Positions 10,990 through 20,796 of a DNA stretch of 64,000 bases are shown one piece after another. The DNA is from Heliocidaris erythrogramma (lineage: Eukaryota; Echinodermata; Echinoidea; Camarodonta; Echinometridae). The stretch's first letter is position 1, and each line of letters begins with the position of its first letter. Both the position numbers and the translations under genes were made by a program. Under the pieces are notes generated by a model, which saw only the letters and a program-made list of their open reading frames with translations, was not told the DNA's origin and made no database searches. The stretch spans positions 39,058,888-39,122,887 of the forward strand of contig CM046856.1 in assembly GCA_025617745.1 (NCBI GenBank). The letters are read 5' to 3'.

Positions 10990-11060
10990 TCTTTTCATTT
11001 CATTTCATTTCATTTATTTCCACTTCCAACAATATAAAATGCATAGGTTTACATAGTACA
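10990..11060 (-). repeat. TTTCA-repeat retroposon tail
   Basis: TTTCATTTCATTTCATTTATTT followed by a CCA.TTTCAACA-like segment also occurs at 40757-40805 in the same orientation. Read on the minus strand this is a 3' UTR ending in TGAAA repeats, typical of a non-LTR element tail. No ORF remains attached. Confidence 0.5.
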
Positions 11061-13341
11061 TAGCAAATCAATGAAACTTACAATTATTGGTTACAGCTCA
11101 CAATAGACATAGAAAAACAAAAACCAAACTAGGTTGGTAGCGGAGGGGACTGCTAAAAAGCTGGGCTTGTAGATTGAAGCCCACTATAACTTATAATTGC
11201 AAAAATAGTGTATCGTTGAAAAGGGAACATATTTGTACATAAACCGGATAAACGAAACATAACAGGAGTGAAAGGGACAGAAAAGGAAGGGAGAAAAGGA
11301 ACGGGAGAGGGTAGGACTCTTACCTATAGACACACACAACATAACACAGACCGACCAGAATACGGATGGCAGCATATATTGAATAGGAACGTAATCGTGT
11401 ACAATGTTGAGTGAAATAATTTGAAGAAGGTTGAGAGATGATGCCCCTGGCCAACCTTCATGGTGGTTTTCAATAATCAATGGCCTAGATAATCTTGATC
11501 TCTTATCAATCATGCTTCCAATAAATAAGGTAAGAATGAGTTATAAAGAATACAGTGCATTTTCCTGTAAAGAGTGGGTCTTTTATTGCTAGCCTTACCT
11601 CCCCACCAACATGATATTTGAAGCTCAGGTTTAGTCGCATCTTTATGGCCTGCTCTCATCTTAGGAAATTGATAAAGTGACCAATTTATGAAATTTATCT
11701 AGGCCATTCTTAATTAAGCATAATGTCGTTATTTTAAGTTATAGGCACACCAAGGAAGGGTCTTTTTGAAGGGTGAGGGTATGGGGTAGGGTTGGGTCTT
11801 ATCGGACCAAATTTACATCACTATGGAAAATTTTCTTTTGATTACCGACAACAAACACCTCCTCCGATATATCATTTATATATTTTAAAAAGATTTGCCA
11901 GCCTGACTCAAAACTATTTACAATACCATTATGAGGTTTGCCGACACCGATTTTGAGTGGGGAGGGTTCACACCGCTAGCGTCGATCCTAGGCAAATCAA
12001 CTTTAGAAAAATTTTAAACAACTTCAATTTATAAATATTAAAATTGACAGCAAGAAGGGGAGAAAGAATAATAATAATTTATATGATATATCGCAAATCT
12101 AAATTGTCTTGAAAATATTATTTTCATCAAAAAAGAAGAGGCAGAATAATGACAAATCACGAGTCTGAAAAATATCTGATAAAACCTTGATAAAAATGGA
12201 CTGACGCTAAAACAGACCCGTTCTGCTTTTAGCATTACAATTTTAGCAAATGGGGCTACATGACAATGGACGTCTCTAAGGGAGGAAGGCGGACAGTCCA
12301 GCATTTCCATGGGCAAAATCAGCGATTTTGATAGCCTGTCGGCAAACCGCAAAATGACCCCCCCCCCCGTCTTTAAAACATAAAATATTTAACCTCTATC
12401 AGCAAATTTGAGAGTCTGATTATTAGTTATCATCCTTGTCGGAAAATTGTGAAATCTGCATGATGATGATGAAGCAAGAGAAAAGTGAAATGAAGGAAAC
12501 CTTAAAGGTTTACTAAATTAGAGAAAAAATTGGTGCTCTTTCCATGTAGTTTTGCATTCTAATCACGAATCTGCCAATCGATTGTCCAAATTATGTCTCG
12601 TTTTGGCGAAAAAGGGGGAAAAGTAGAGGTTTTGGGACCGTTCCTTAAAACTCGTGAGCTGATTGGCTAACCCCCAAGTGACGTATGAAAAGTAAGAGGC
12701 ACAAGATCTGCAGGCTGCAGCATATAATACTGTACACAGAATGCGGTATTTGACCCCTCTGTTCAATGGACAATTTATGAAAAAAGGAAATTAATCAATA
12801 TAATCTTAGGAGTGAATAATCATTAGCAATATATTTTCTACAAGATCAGAAAACGCTTTTGCCCAAATATACAGCTCTTGTTTTGTTTTTAGCTTTTATT
12901 TTGAACAATGTTCTCATCCATCTGAGCTTGCCGAACGAAAGTTTTGCATTGGTCATAAACGCGTGCACAGCCGTTTTATGCGTCTGTATATAATTATGTA
13001 CAATGTCCTACACATCTTTAATACGGCAGTGACTATATTCCCCTCGTACATAGCGACTGGTGAACGCTTTTGTTTTGTTTATTTCACACGGCTTTTTTTT
13101 TACTTCCCTTTACATAGTACGTTAGTACTGACCTAGATTTTGGCTGAATTCGAGTAACTTACATAGAGAGAGGAAAAGTGCCCGCGATTCCGAGTTGGAT
13201 GACTTTTCTGAGCCATGCAGATGCGAAGTCTGATTTATCAAATGATTTATTAGACACCGAAGGCAAAGAAGCTCGAGTGGCAAGGGGAAATCCGACCATA
13301 TTATATGTTTGAACCCCTCGCAGAATACGGTGAAGGGCCGT
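11061..13341. other. long non-coding stretch
   Basis: No supported gene. It has short poly-C runs (for example 12359-12369) and generic AT-rich sequence. The plus strand at about 13160-13320 reads through a protein-like composition (ADAKSDLSNDLLDTEGKEA) to a TGA, but it has no known domain and is not called a gene. Confidence 0.4.
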
Positions 13342-13348
13342 GGGTGAA

Positions 13349-13392
13349 GTAACTCCAGGGAGCTCCAACGCGTTGGAGCTCCCTGGAGTTAC
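13349..13392. repeat. perfect 44-bp palindrome
   Basis: GTAACTCCAGGGAGCTCCAA, then CGCG, then the exact inverse, with no unpaired bases. It sits between two copies of GGGTGAAG (13342-13349 and 13393-13400). Confidence 0.9.
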
Positions 13393-13399
13393 GGGTGAA

Positions 13400-13473
13400 G
13401 TAGATCGAAAATTCTGTCTCTCGTTCGTTAGGTCGTCTTAGCTAACGAACGAGAGACAGAATTTTCGGTCTAC
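13400..13473. repeat. 32-bp-arm hairpin with 10-base loop
   Basis: The left arm, 13400-13431 (GTAGATCGAAAATTCTGTCT and onward), pairs with 13442-13473 with a single mismatch. It directly follows the 44-bp palindrome and is likewise bounded by GGGTGAAG (13393-13400 and 13474-13481). Confidence 0.9.
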
Positions 13474-13481
13474 GGGTGAAG

Positions 13482-14511
13482 CTGCTGCAGCTGCTGTCGT
13501 TGAAAAACAGATTGGAAGACTTGACGCCAAGTCTGATCGTTGGAATAGCTGAATCTTATAGCTAGCTTATCCTTCTCTTCATGTCAAATTCTGAATACAG
13601 GCCAGGGTCCTCAAATCATCTTCAGCAAAGTGATCGCTGCAGATTGCACTCACTCACTTGGCCGGCCCTTGCCACTCTGCCCGCGTGAGCTTTACCTTTG
13701 CGACCCACAATTTCCGTAGATTTTCATCTTTAGGAAAATGATGTAGGCTTACACCATCTTTAGGGATCTTGCTACAGCCCGTAACTATACACCGATTAGG
13801 CATTATTGATGAAACTGTGTCCCAAAATCAAAGTTATTGTGAGGAATTAAACACACGAAAATACGCAATGCAAATGGTCGATGCGGTGAATATCATGCTC
13901 GGCACCGGGCTGGGCCTGCCGGGGGCCTCCGGGCGCTCACGGTATAGGTTAGTGGAATATTTTCCTTACTTTTCATGCGTCACAGATCACGTGATCACGA
14001 TGTCGCTTCGATGAGTTTTTTTAGGGGCGGGGCTTATGACTGTGTAAATCAGCAAAAATGTACTTTTCAAATGATTATAAAATATGACTGAACGCATAAA
14101 AAATTGTGTGATGGATATTTTTTGGCTCCTGATGACACCTTCCTACGAAAAATGGGCAATTATTTTTTTATTTTAGTGACCCTTTAAAGAAGCTATAAGA
14201 CGAGGAAGACTTAAAAGAAGGAAAAAGAAAGACAGTTCCGACATCTCGTAAATGAATAGAAGGGGGGGGGGGGGGACGTCTTTGCCACATCCTCTCTGGA
14301 TCATGCCCAAATTGTTTTCAACACAAAGAAAATATTCAAGAAAGCTTAAGAAATATTAAAAGCTCAACTTGATGTTGGTATTCATATATTTCAGAGAAGT
14401 TATAAAACAATCATGAATTAATCAATCAACTAAGCAATAGGTTACGCTATTGAATTCTTTATTGAATTCTTCCACAATTATAAAAGATAATATAGATTAA
14501 ATAATTATTCA
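13482..14511. other. GC-richer non-coding or unrecognised sequence
   Basis: A short plus-strand run after the hairpins reads EAAAAAVVEKQIGRLDAKSD to a TGA near 13550 and could be an exon end. The 81-codon frame at 13769-14014 contains a GC-rich GLGLPGASG segment. A poly-G run lies at about 14261-14274. No family is recognised. Confidence 0.3.
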
Positions 14512-14790
14512 GCCCCCCAAAAAAACAACGAAACAAAACAACAAAAAACAAAAACAAAGACAAAAGCAAGAAAATCAAAAACAAACAAAAACAAACACAA
14601 ACACACAAAACAACAAAACAAACCAAAAAATAATTAAAAACAAAATAATCAATCACAAAAAGCCAAGGGGCGGGGGCAATTAATTTCCCCCAAATATTCC
14701 GACTAGTTACAAAAGAATAAAAATCAGATAAAGCTTCGATTTGCTTGACACTATTCAGACCCCCCCCCCAAAAAAAAAAAAAAAAAAGAG
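14512..14790. repeat. A/C-rich low-complexity tract
   Basis: CAAAA-type simple sequence at 14517-14640, then a C-run and A-run at 14761-14787. Long open frames on the minus strand here are artefacts of the composition. Confidence 0.7.
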
Positions 14791-15019
14791 ATAAGAAGAG
14801 GGAAATCATTAGATTTCAGATTTGAAAGAAAAGAGTTTAAATAAGTTCATATAATTTTTATAATCCAGTCATAATGAACCTTGAATGAACATTAAAAGTA
14901 TGAACATCAAAATATATATCGAAGCAATACATTTTCAACAAGAAGGTTTTGAAAATGGGAAACATTTATTGCACATCAAAAGAAAACAAAATAAAATGAA
15001 CAAACGCAAAGATTTAAAA

Positions 15020-16035
15020 AAAAAAAATTGTCAAAAGTCAAATCCCCGCGCGCACCCAATTATGTTCAGCGTGTAATAGCGCGCGATGGTGCCCGGAAAC
15101 TGGTACCAGGTAGGCCGGAAAACGGTGCCGATGTAGCTTTGCGTAATTCGATCGCTGCGCGAGCCTCGGACCACATTCGTGGAAATAAAACACAGCATAC
15201 GAAGGCGGAGAATTTCGGCTTCATTTCAACAGTAATATGAGACAGAAAGGTAAAGTAATATAGCTTGGAAGTCGCTAAAACTGCTTAAGTGGCCCTATAC
15301 GGTATATGTTTGGTTGAATATTTTGTCGTATAAATCAATGAATGAAAATTGAATGAATGAATGAGTGAACAGTGTAAGTGCGACGTCAGCGCAGGTAGCA
15401 CGTGCATTTCACCACAAACCCGACTGATAACTATGCCGACGGACAGGGGCCACCGCGAGGCCAGAGTAGCGTATGGAACCAGCAACGCAGCGCTCTCCCA
15501 TTTCAATCGTCTATAAAATGGTTCTACTCACCGCGGGTGTACTTTGTCGGACCTTTCCTTGTAAAGAAAAATACTCTGCGACTCACCCGGCCCTTGAATT
15601 CGCTTGGTATCTGTCGGCATAATCAATTTTCTCAGAAATAGTATTCCTTGATTGAAAATTCGAGCCGAGCCCAAGGGCCAAGCTGCCGTACGTGCCAGTG
15701 GACAGATCGGAGCTAGCTAGCTATGGATCGGAGTCAGACGGACGCGGACCGGACGCGCATATTTTTTTTTTACACAACTGTTCTGCCATTTTTGCGAAAA
15801 CATTCGTGCGCGCGACTGGAGACGGAATCTAACGTGACACTTCGCAGTAATTTTGGATTGCTGTAGTACATGTATAATAGGTCTATGATCAATACTGTCG
15901 ATGCATAGATTATGTGTCGATGTCAGAGAGATGATCAAGAGCGCGCGTGCATCTATAATGAGCGATACGTGTAAATTGCAGCAGTGCATGATACTGATAA
16001 TAAGAAGAACCAGCTGCCTGAGCCCGAGACTGAGG
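15020..16035. other. GC-richer non-coding patch with a possible TATA box
   Basis: 15020-15200 and 15370-15600 are clearly richer in G+C and CpG than their surroundings. They contain GACGTCAG (15381) and TATAAAA (15512). No long protein-like frame follows, so a promoter is only a possibility. Confidence 0.25.
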
Positions 16036-16615
16036 TGTGAAAAACATAGAAATACATAAGGAAAGAGAAGAGGATAGGTCGAAGTAAAAAGAAGGAAATA
16101 CATAAGGGAAGAGAAGAGGAAAGATCGAAGAAAAAAACAACAAAATATATAAAGAAAGGGGCGAGGATATAGAAGAGGGAAAGCAAAAACATACAAGGAA
16201 AGAGAAGAGGGTATGTGAAAGGAAAAACAGAAATACAGAAGGAAAGAGAAGAAGATTGGTCGGGAAAACCAAGAAATACACAAAGATACGAGGATAGTTG
16301 GAAGGGGAAAAAAAGAAATACTATAAGGAAAGAGAAGAGTTGGAAGGAAAAACAAAGAAATAAATAAAGAAAGAGAAGAGGATATAGAAGAGGGAAAGGA
16401 AAACATACATAAGGAAAGAGAAGAGGATTATGTGAAAGGAAAAACAAAAGAAATACATTAGGAAAAAGAAGATATGTTTGTGAAAGGAAAAACAGAAATA
16501 CATTAGGATAGAGAAGAGGATAGTTGGAAGGAAACAAAATGAAATACATAAGGAAAGAGAAGAGGATAGTTTGGAAGGAAAAACAATGAAATACATAAGG
16601 AAAGAGAAGGGGGTA
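16036..16615. repeat. purine-rich minisatellite, 46-50-bp unit
   Basis: About a dozen variable units of the form GAAATACATAAGGAAAGAGAAGAGGAT plus a GAAGGAAAAACAAA spacer. The reverse complement of the same unit forms the array at 33007-33572. The four long minus-strand open frames across it are low-complexity artefacts of the purine-rich strand. Confidence 0.85.
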
Positions 16616-17046
16616 TATGGAATATGAATGGTAGGCTACATGAATTAACACATCAGAAATGAAACCTTTTAAGGAAAAATGATTGAATTTTGGTAAGGTG
16701 ATGAAATATTGGTATGATAAAACTAAAATTAAAACTATGATTTACGACTACATTAGGCTACGAATTTTAATGTCGACAATAAATATACCATTATACCAAA
16801 AATAATTCCCTTTTGCCTTTTTTTTATTATGAAATTAGCTCTGCATAGCTTGACAACGCAGTGTCAGTGACAGTGATAATAAAATATTGCACAAATGAAA
16901 TACGAGAACAGTAAATGAATTGACATGTCAATAGATTTAACATTTACATATAAATAAAAAATGATACTAGACAGATATGACTAAAAGTCCATGAAAAATT
17001 GCTTCGGTTAATTTAGAGTTCAGAGTTCAATTAAAATTCAAAGTCT

Positions 17047-17272
17047 AAAAATGGCTGGCTGTAACTTATACAACTGGCGTAGCGAGCTCATGAAGACCTG
17101 TAAAGTGAAGAATACTGATCGGGCGCTCGACGACGAGGGTCGGAGACGAAAGGGGCTCGCGAGATGAAAATGGCTGGCTGTAACTTACGACTGGCATAGC
17201 GACTTCATGAAGACTTGTAAGTGAAGAATACTGAAGGGCGCTCGACGACGAGTGTCGGAGACGAAAGGGGAA
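17047..17272 (+). repeat. 120-bp tandem duplication
   Basis: 17047-17166 and 17167-17272 both begin AAAATGGCTGGCTGTAACTT and end with GACGAAAGGGG. They differ by scattered substitutions and small deletions. Confidence 0.8.
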
Positions 17273-17276
17273 AGGG

Positions 17277-17514
17277 ACGCAAAATTTTTTTTCGCCAAAC
17301 CTTCAAAAATCGCTTAGTAAGGGATAATGGGGTCCAGCTTCTTCCATAATTCCCTGACAAGCAAAAAAAAAAAAAAAAAAAGGTCTTCACTCTAAAAGGG
17401 GGGGGGGGGCACAATCGCGAAAATGGCGGATCGTCTATGGTAAAAATTCATACTTCTCTTCCAAAAGGGGGGGGGGGGCACGGGCCGGCTGTGCCCCCCC
17501 TGGATCCGCCAATG
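17277..17514 (+). mobile_element. G-tract MITE, hAT-like end
   Basis: Contains the family core CTGACAAGC followed by an A-run and AAGGTC, two G-tracts, GCACGGGCCGG, and the right end CCCTGGATCCGCCAATG. The same order is seen at 35503-35738, and in reverse at 38877-39003. The right end resembles the CAGTGGCGGATCC ends of hAT-type elements. The left end is poorly defined. Confidence 0.6.
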
Positions 17515-17583
17515 GCTCGGAGACTTGATGTAAAGACCGCTGGTCGGGACTAAAGAGTCGCAGGTCCACGATGGATGCATTGA

Positions 17584-17915
17584 ATGAATAGCTGCTGGTC
17601 CGTGGGACGGTGAGTTGCCCGAAGGTGGACTGAGAGATGAAACGTTCTGAGAGCCAGTGAGTCGGGACTCGGAACTAAAGAATAGCATGAGTTCAGAAGA
17701 CGTGACGATGCAGTGAGTCGTTCGTCGTCGATGAGGAACAAAAATGATGGATAAATAGCTGCAGGTCTGCGGGACGGTGATTTGCCCAAAGATGGACTGA
17801 GAGATGAGACATTCAGAGAGCCAGTGAGTCGGGACTCGGAACTGATGAAAAGCACGAGTTCAGAAGACGTGATGAACCAGTGAGTCGTTCGTCGTCGATG
17901 AGGAACAAAATCATG
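17584..17915 (+). repeat. 168-bp tandem duplication
   Basis: 17584-17751 and 17752-17915 share AATAGCTGC.GGTC, GACTGAGAGATGA, GTGAGTCGGGACTCGGAACT and TTCGTCGTCGATGAGGAACA in the same order. The minus-strand open frames here are read across the duplication and have no known domain. Confidence 0.75.
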
Positions 17916-18390
17916 CTGATGATGAGGAGCTTATAACTAGCTACGGCCACCAAACGGTTTAAAGGTAGACTGAAACTACTGCCGAAGGTAAACCACAACC
18001 AGAGAAGCTTGAAAAGATGAAGTGAGAAGTTGACTCGACCAGAAGATGACGGGAGATGCTGCCGTACAAATGAAGATGACTCTACCGCGATGAAACGGCA
18101 GATGATGCCTCTACCGTAGTTGGTGCGGGAGTGAAGGCAAAATCCAGATGCAAAACGCGAGGTGAAAAAGGCGCACCGGCGAGAGAAAAATCCAACGCTG
18201 ATTGGTTGACAACAGTAAAATAAGGATATCGACGATTGGCACACGATCGCGTAAAATTGGACGCGATAATAAACAGATTATTGATTGGTCAAAATTCACA
18301 AGATAAGAAAAACATGAATAAACATAGCTTGTCTAGATAGACATGACGTAGGTTGAAAAACAAGTTCAAACTGGTTATACATAAAATTAT

Positions 18391-18478
18391 ATACAAATCT
18401 AAAAAGTGAACTTGCATGAAAACAAAACTGGTAGCCATTTTGGATATTTTTGTGAAATTCAAAACGTAAGTCGCTACA
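18391..18478 (+). repeat. 88-bp dispersed repeat, copy 1
   Basis: Matches 30588-30675 base for base except for two substitutions. It includes CTTGCATGAAAACAAAA and TTCAAAACGTAAGTCGCT. Confidence 0.85.
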
Positions 18479-18789
18479 AATATTCCCCCCTTAGAATCGA
18501 GTTTGTATAAAATACAAGCGAAGAGGCGATACAAACAGCGGGTCTCAACTCTGCTTCTGCATCCGGCTTTCCATGGGGGCATTTCCGGCGGGTCAAAAGT
18601 GCACACTGCTCCCACTTTTCATGTATTACCCTATGAAGCCAAATTGTTTTCAGTGTACCAGCGAAAATCAGATTTTAGCCTGCGCGCAGCGCGTAAAGTT
18701 ATTGAAATTATAAATTTAAATATTCATGAGCTTTTATAACTAATTAACATAAAATTGAACTGTACTTAGGTGTATACTGTACTTGTGCA

Positions 18790-19065
18790 GCAAAAATGAG
18801 CAGAAGACTGGAAGAGGAAGAAGAAAAAAAAAGAAGAGGAAGAGGAAGAAAAAGAAGATGAAGAAGAAAAAAAGAAGAAGAGGAATAGGATGTGGAGGAG
18901 GAAGACTGGAAGAGGAAGAAGAAAAACAAAAGACGAAGGAGAAAAAAGAAGAGGAAGAGGAAGAGGAGGAGGGAGAAGAACAAGAAGAACAAGAGGATCA
19001 AGAAGAAAGAACAAGAACAAGAACAAGAAGAACAAGAAAAAGAAGAAGAGGAAGAAGAAGCCTCC
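18790..19065 (+). repeat. polypurine GAA/GGA tract
   Basis: Almost uninterrupted purines (AAGAAGAGGAAGAGG-type) over about 275 bases. It gives long highly charged or serine/leucine-rich open frames in every frame on both strands, none credible. Confidence 0.9.
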
Positions 19066-19205
19066 TTCGATATTGAATTTCCCTTCATTGAACGCTTTCC
19101 TTGTGCCTTGCAGATCTGGCATATCATATCTCAAGTAAAACTAAAGTACAAAGAGAAAATGTGCTCCCCATAACCCCATATGTACCACTGGCTGCTGCTG
19201 CATGT

Positions 19206-19386
19206 ACCCCCCCCCCCCCCCCAAACAAACAAAAACACAAACAAACAAAACAAAAATAAAACAAAAACAAAAGCAAAAAAAAATAAAAAAGAGAAACTAA
19301 AATAGCAACAAACCTCAAAAATCTGATTTTTTCTTTCTTCTTCCTCTTCTTCTTCTCCTTCATCTTTATCCTTCTTCATCTTCTTG
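19206..19386. repeat. poly-C, CAAAA and polypyrimidine tract
   Basis: A C17-type run at about 19206-19222, CAAA-rich sequence to about 19290, and a TTCTTC polypyrimidine stretch at 19328-19386 that is roughly complementary to the upstream polypurine tract. Confidence 0.75.
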
Positions 19387-19566
19387 TAAAATGAGTCCAT
19401 CAACAAAAACCCACGCAATTCAGTCTATCATCCAGTTATTCAAGGTTGTATAAGGCTGTATTAATACCAATCCACCATCACACTTCAGGACACATCATCA
19501 TCATCACCACATCTTTCACAAAATTATGGGGAAAATCAACAAATAGCAATTTCTCAGTGTGAAATG

Positions 19567-19582
19567 ATGTTTATTAAAATAA
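19567..19582 (+). repeat. left target site duplication of the L1-like LINE
   Basis: ATGTTTATTAAAATAA, identical to 24732-24747. Confidence 0.9.
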
Positions 19583-19700
19583 GGGGGGAAGCATGGCGGA
19601 TGTGTAGTGGACGCACGTGTCGTGGGTAAGCTCGCTTATTTTTCAAATTTCAACGGTTTAAATTCAGCTTTTGATTTACTTTTATGCTCACTTATGAACA

Positions 19701-20455
19701 ATGAATGGCCGTCCAAAGTCTCGTGACCCGCCTAGTGTGGAAAACTCTCCTGTAAAGAAAAAACAAGCGAAAAAGCGAAAAAAAAGCGAAGTTTCTCGAC
19801 CCTCCTTGACGAGCTCGAATCAACCGAACACGGCGGGTTCGGGGTCGCGTAGCACAGCCCCACTGTGGTTCATAGAATTTGAGCAGCGGCAGGAGGCGAG
19901 GTTTGCAGAAATACTTCAAGCCCAACAAATGTTAAAGTTTGACGTGGATAATGCAAAGGATGATATTTGTATGTTAAAACAGCGCTAGAGGAGGCAAATG
20001 CCAAAATCGATGATCTGGAAAACAGAAGTCGCCGCAACAACGTCGTGATCTAGGGGGCACCAGAAGGAGCAGAAAAGGGAGATTGTTTGCGGTATGTAGA
20101 AGATCTCCTCGCCGGTGCTGCCGGCCCAAAAGCTGTTCAGCGTGCACATCGCTCTGGTCGACCGGCAGCCGCTGAGAAGGCTCGGGGAAAACCCCGACCA
20201 ATCCACGTTGGATTCTCGATATACAGAGAGAAAGAAGCGGCCCGGAAGAAGCTGATTGAAGTGTTCAAGGAAAAAACCGAAGGAGCAAAAATGTACGTTG
20301 CAGATGACTACAGTAAAAGAGTACAGCATATGAGGAGGGAGAATCTGCCAAAGTTGAAGGAGCTGAGGGCAAAAGGCATCAAAGCTTTCTTCGTCTATCC
20401 TGCGTCCATCAGAATCAGAGATGCCAACGGCCGCTTGATAAGCCCTGAGGTTTAA
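19701..20455 (+). pseudogene. L1-type ORF1 protein, disrupted
   Basis: The first frame (19701-19988) starts MNGRPKSRDPP, is rich in Lys/Ser/Pro, and leads into a coiled-coil-like segment (EARFAEILQAQQMLKFDV). A frameshift near 19985 moves to the frame reading ALEEANAKIDDLENRSRRNN, the conserved entry to the L1 ORF1p RRM domain. A TAG at about 20054 then interrupts before GAPEG. The frame 20087-20455 completes the RRM and C-terminal domain (RPIHVGFSIYREKEAARKKL, ADDYSKRVQHMRRENLPKLK). ORF1p binds element RNA and forms the ribonucleoprotein. The length of about 250 residues is usual for this group. Confidence 0.85.
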
Positions 20456-20796
20456 TTTCTTGCCATGGAGGAAGTTGGCCAGTGTAGAGTTTATGACAAA
20501 CATTTTAGTAAGGTGTACAATCATTTTACAGCTTTATCCCATAACTGGTCTTTATGATTAACTTATGCTACCCTTTTTTGCACATTGACTGCCAAACCTT
20601 TTTGCTTTCCAATTTTTGTATGTTTTTTTTTTCTTTTTATTTTTGGTCACTGTCACACGTTTACTCATTGGGTCGATAGCTCTATAATGAGCACAGTATG
20701 GCTATCTGGTTTTATTTTAATTGAGGTACTCATTGTAAATTCAATTGTGAAATATGCATCTGGGAAAATCATTTTTTATTTTAGGAATGGTAATAA

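Noticed and set aside
14459..14809. 116-codon minus-strand frame
   Set aside because: CAAAA low-complexity sequence read in reverse.
15505..15600. TATAAAA followed by an ATG at 15519 as a host promoter
   Set aside because: The ATG is only a base or two from the TATA box and the frame of about 28 codons has no features.
15717..16651. Four long minus-strand open frames (up to 232 codons)
   Set aside because: They are Phe/Leu/Ser/Tyr-rich translations of the purine-rich minisatellite and have no domain.
18744..19138. Overlapping open frames on both strands rich in Glu/Lys/Arg or Ser/Leu/Phe
   Set aside because: Produced by the GAA/GGA polypurine tract in every frame.
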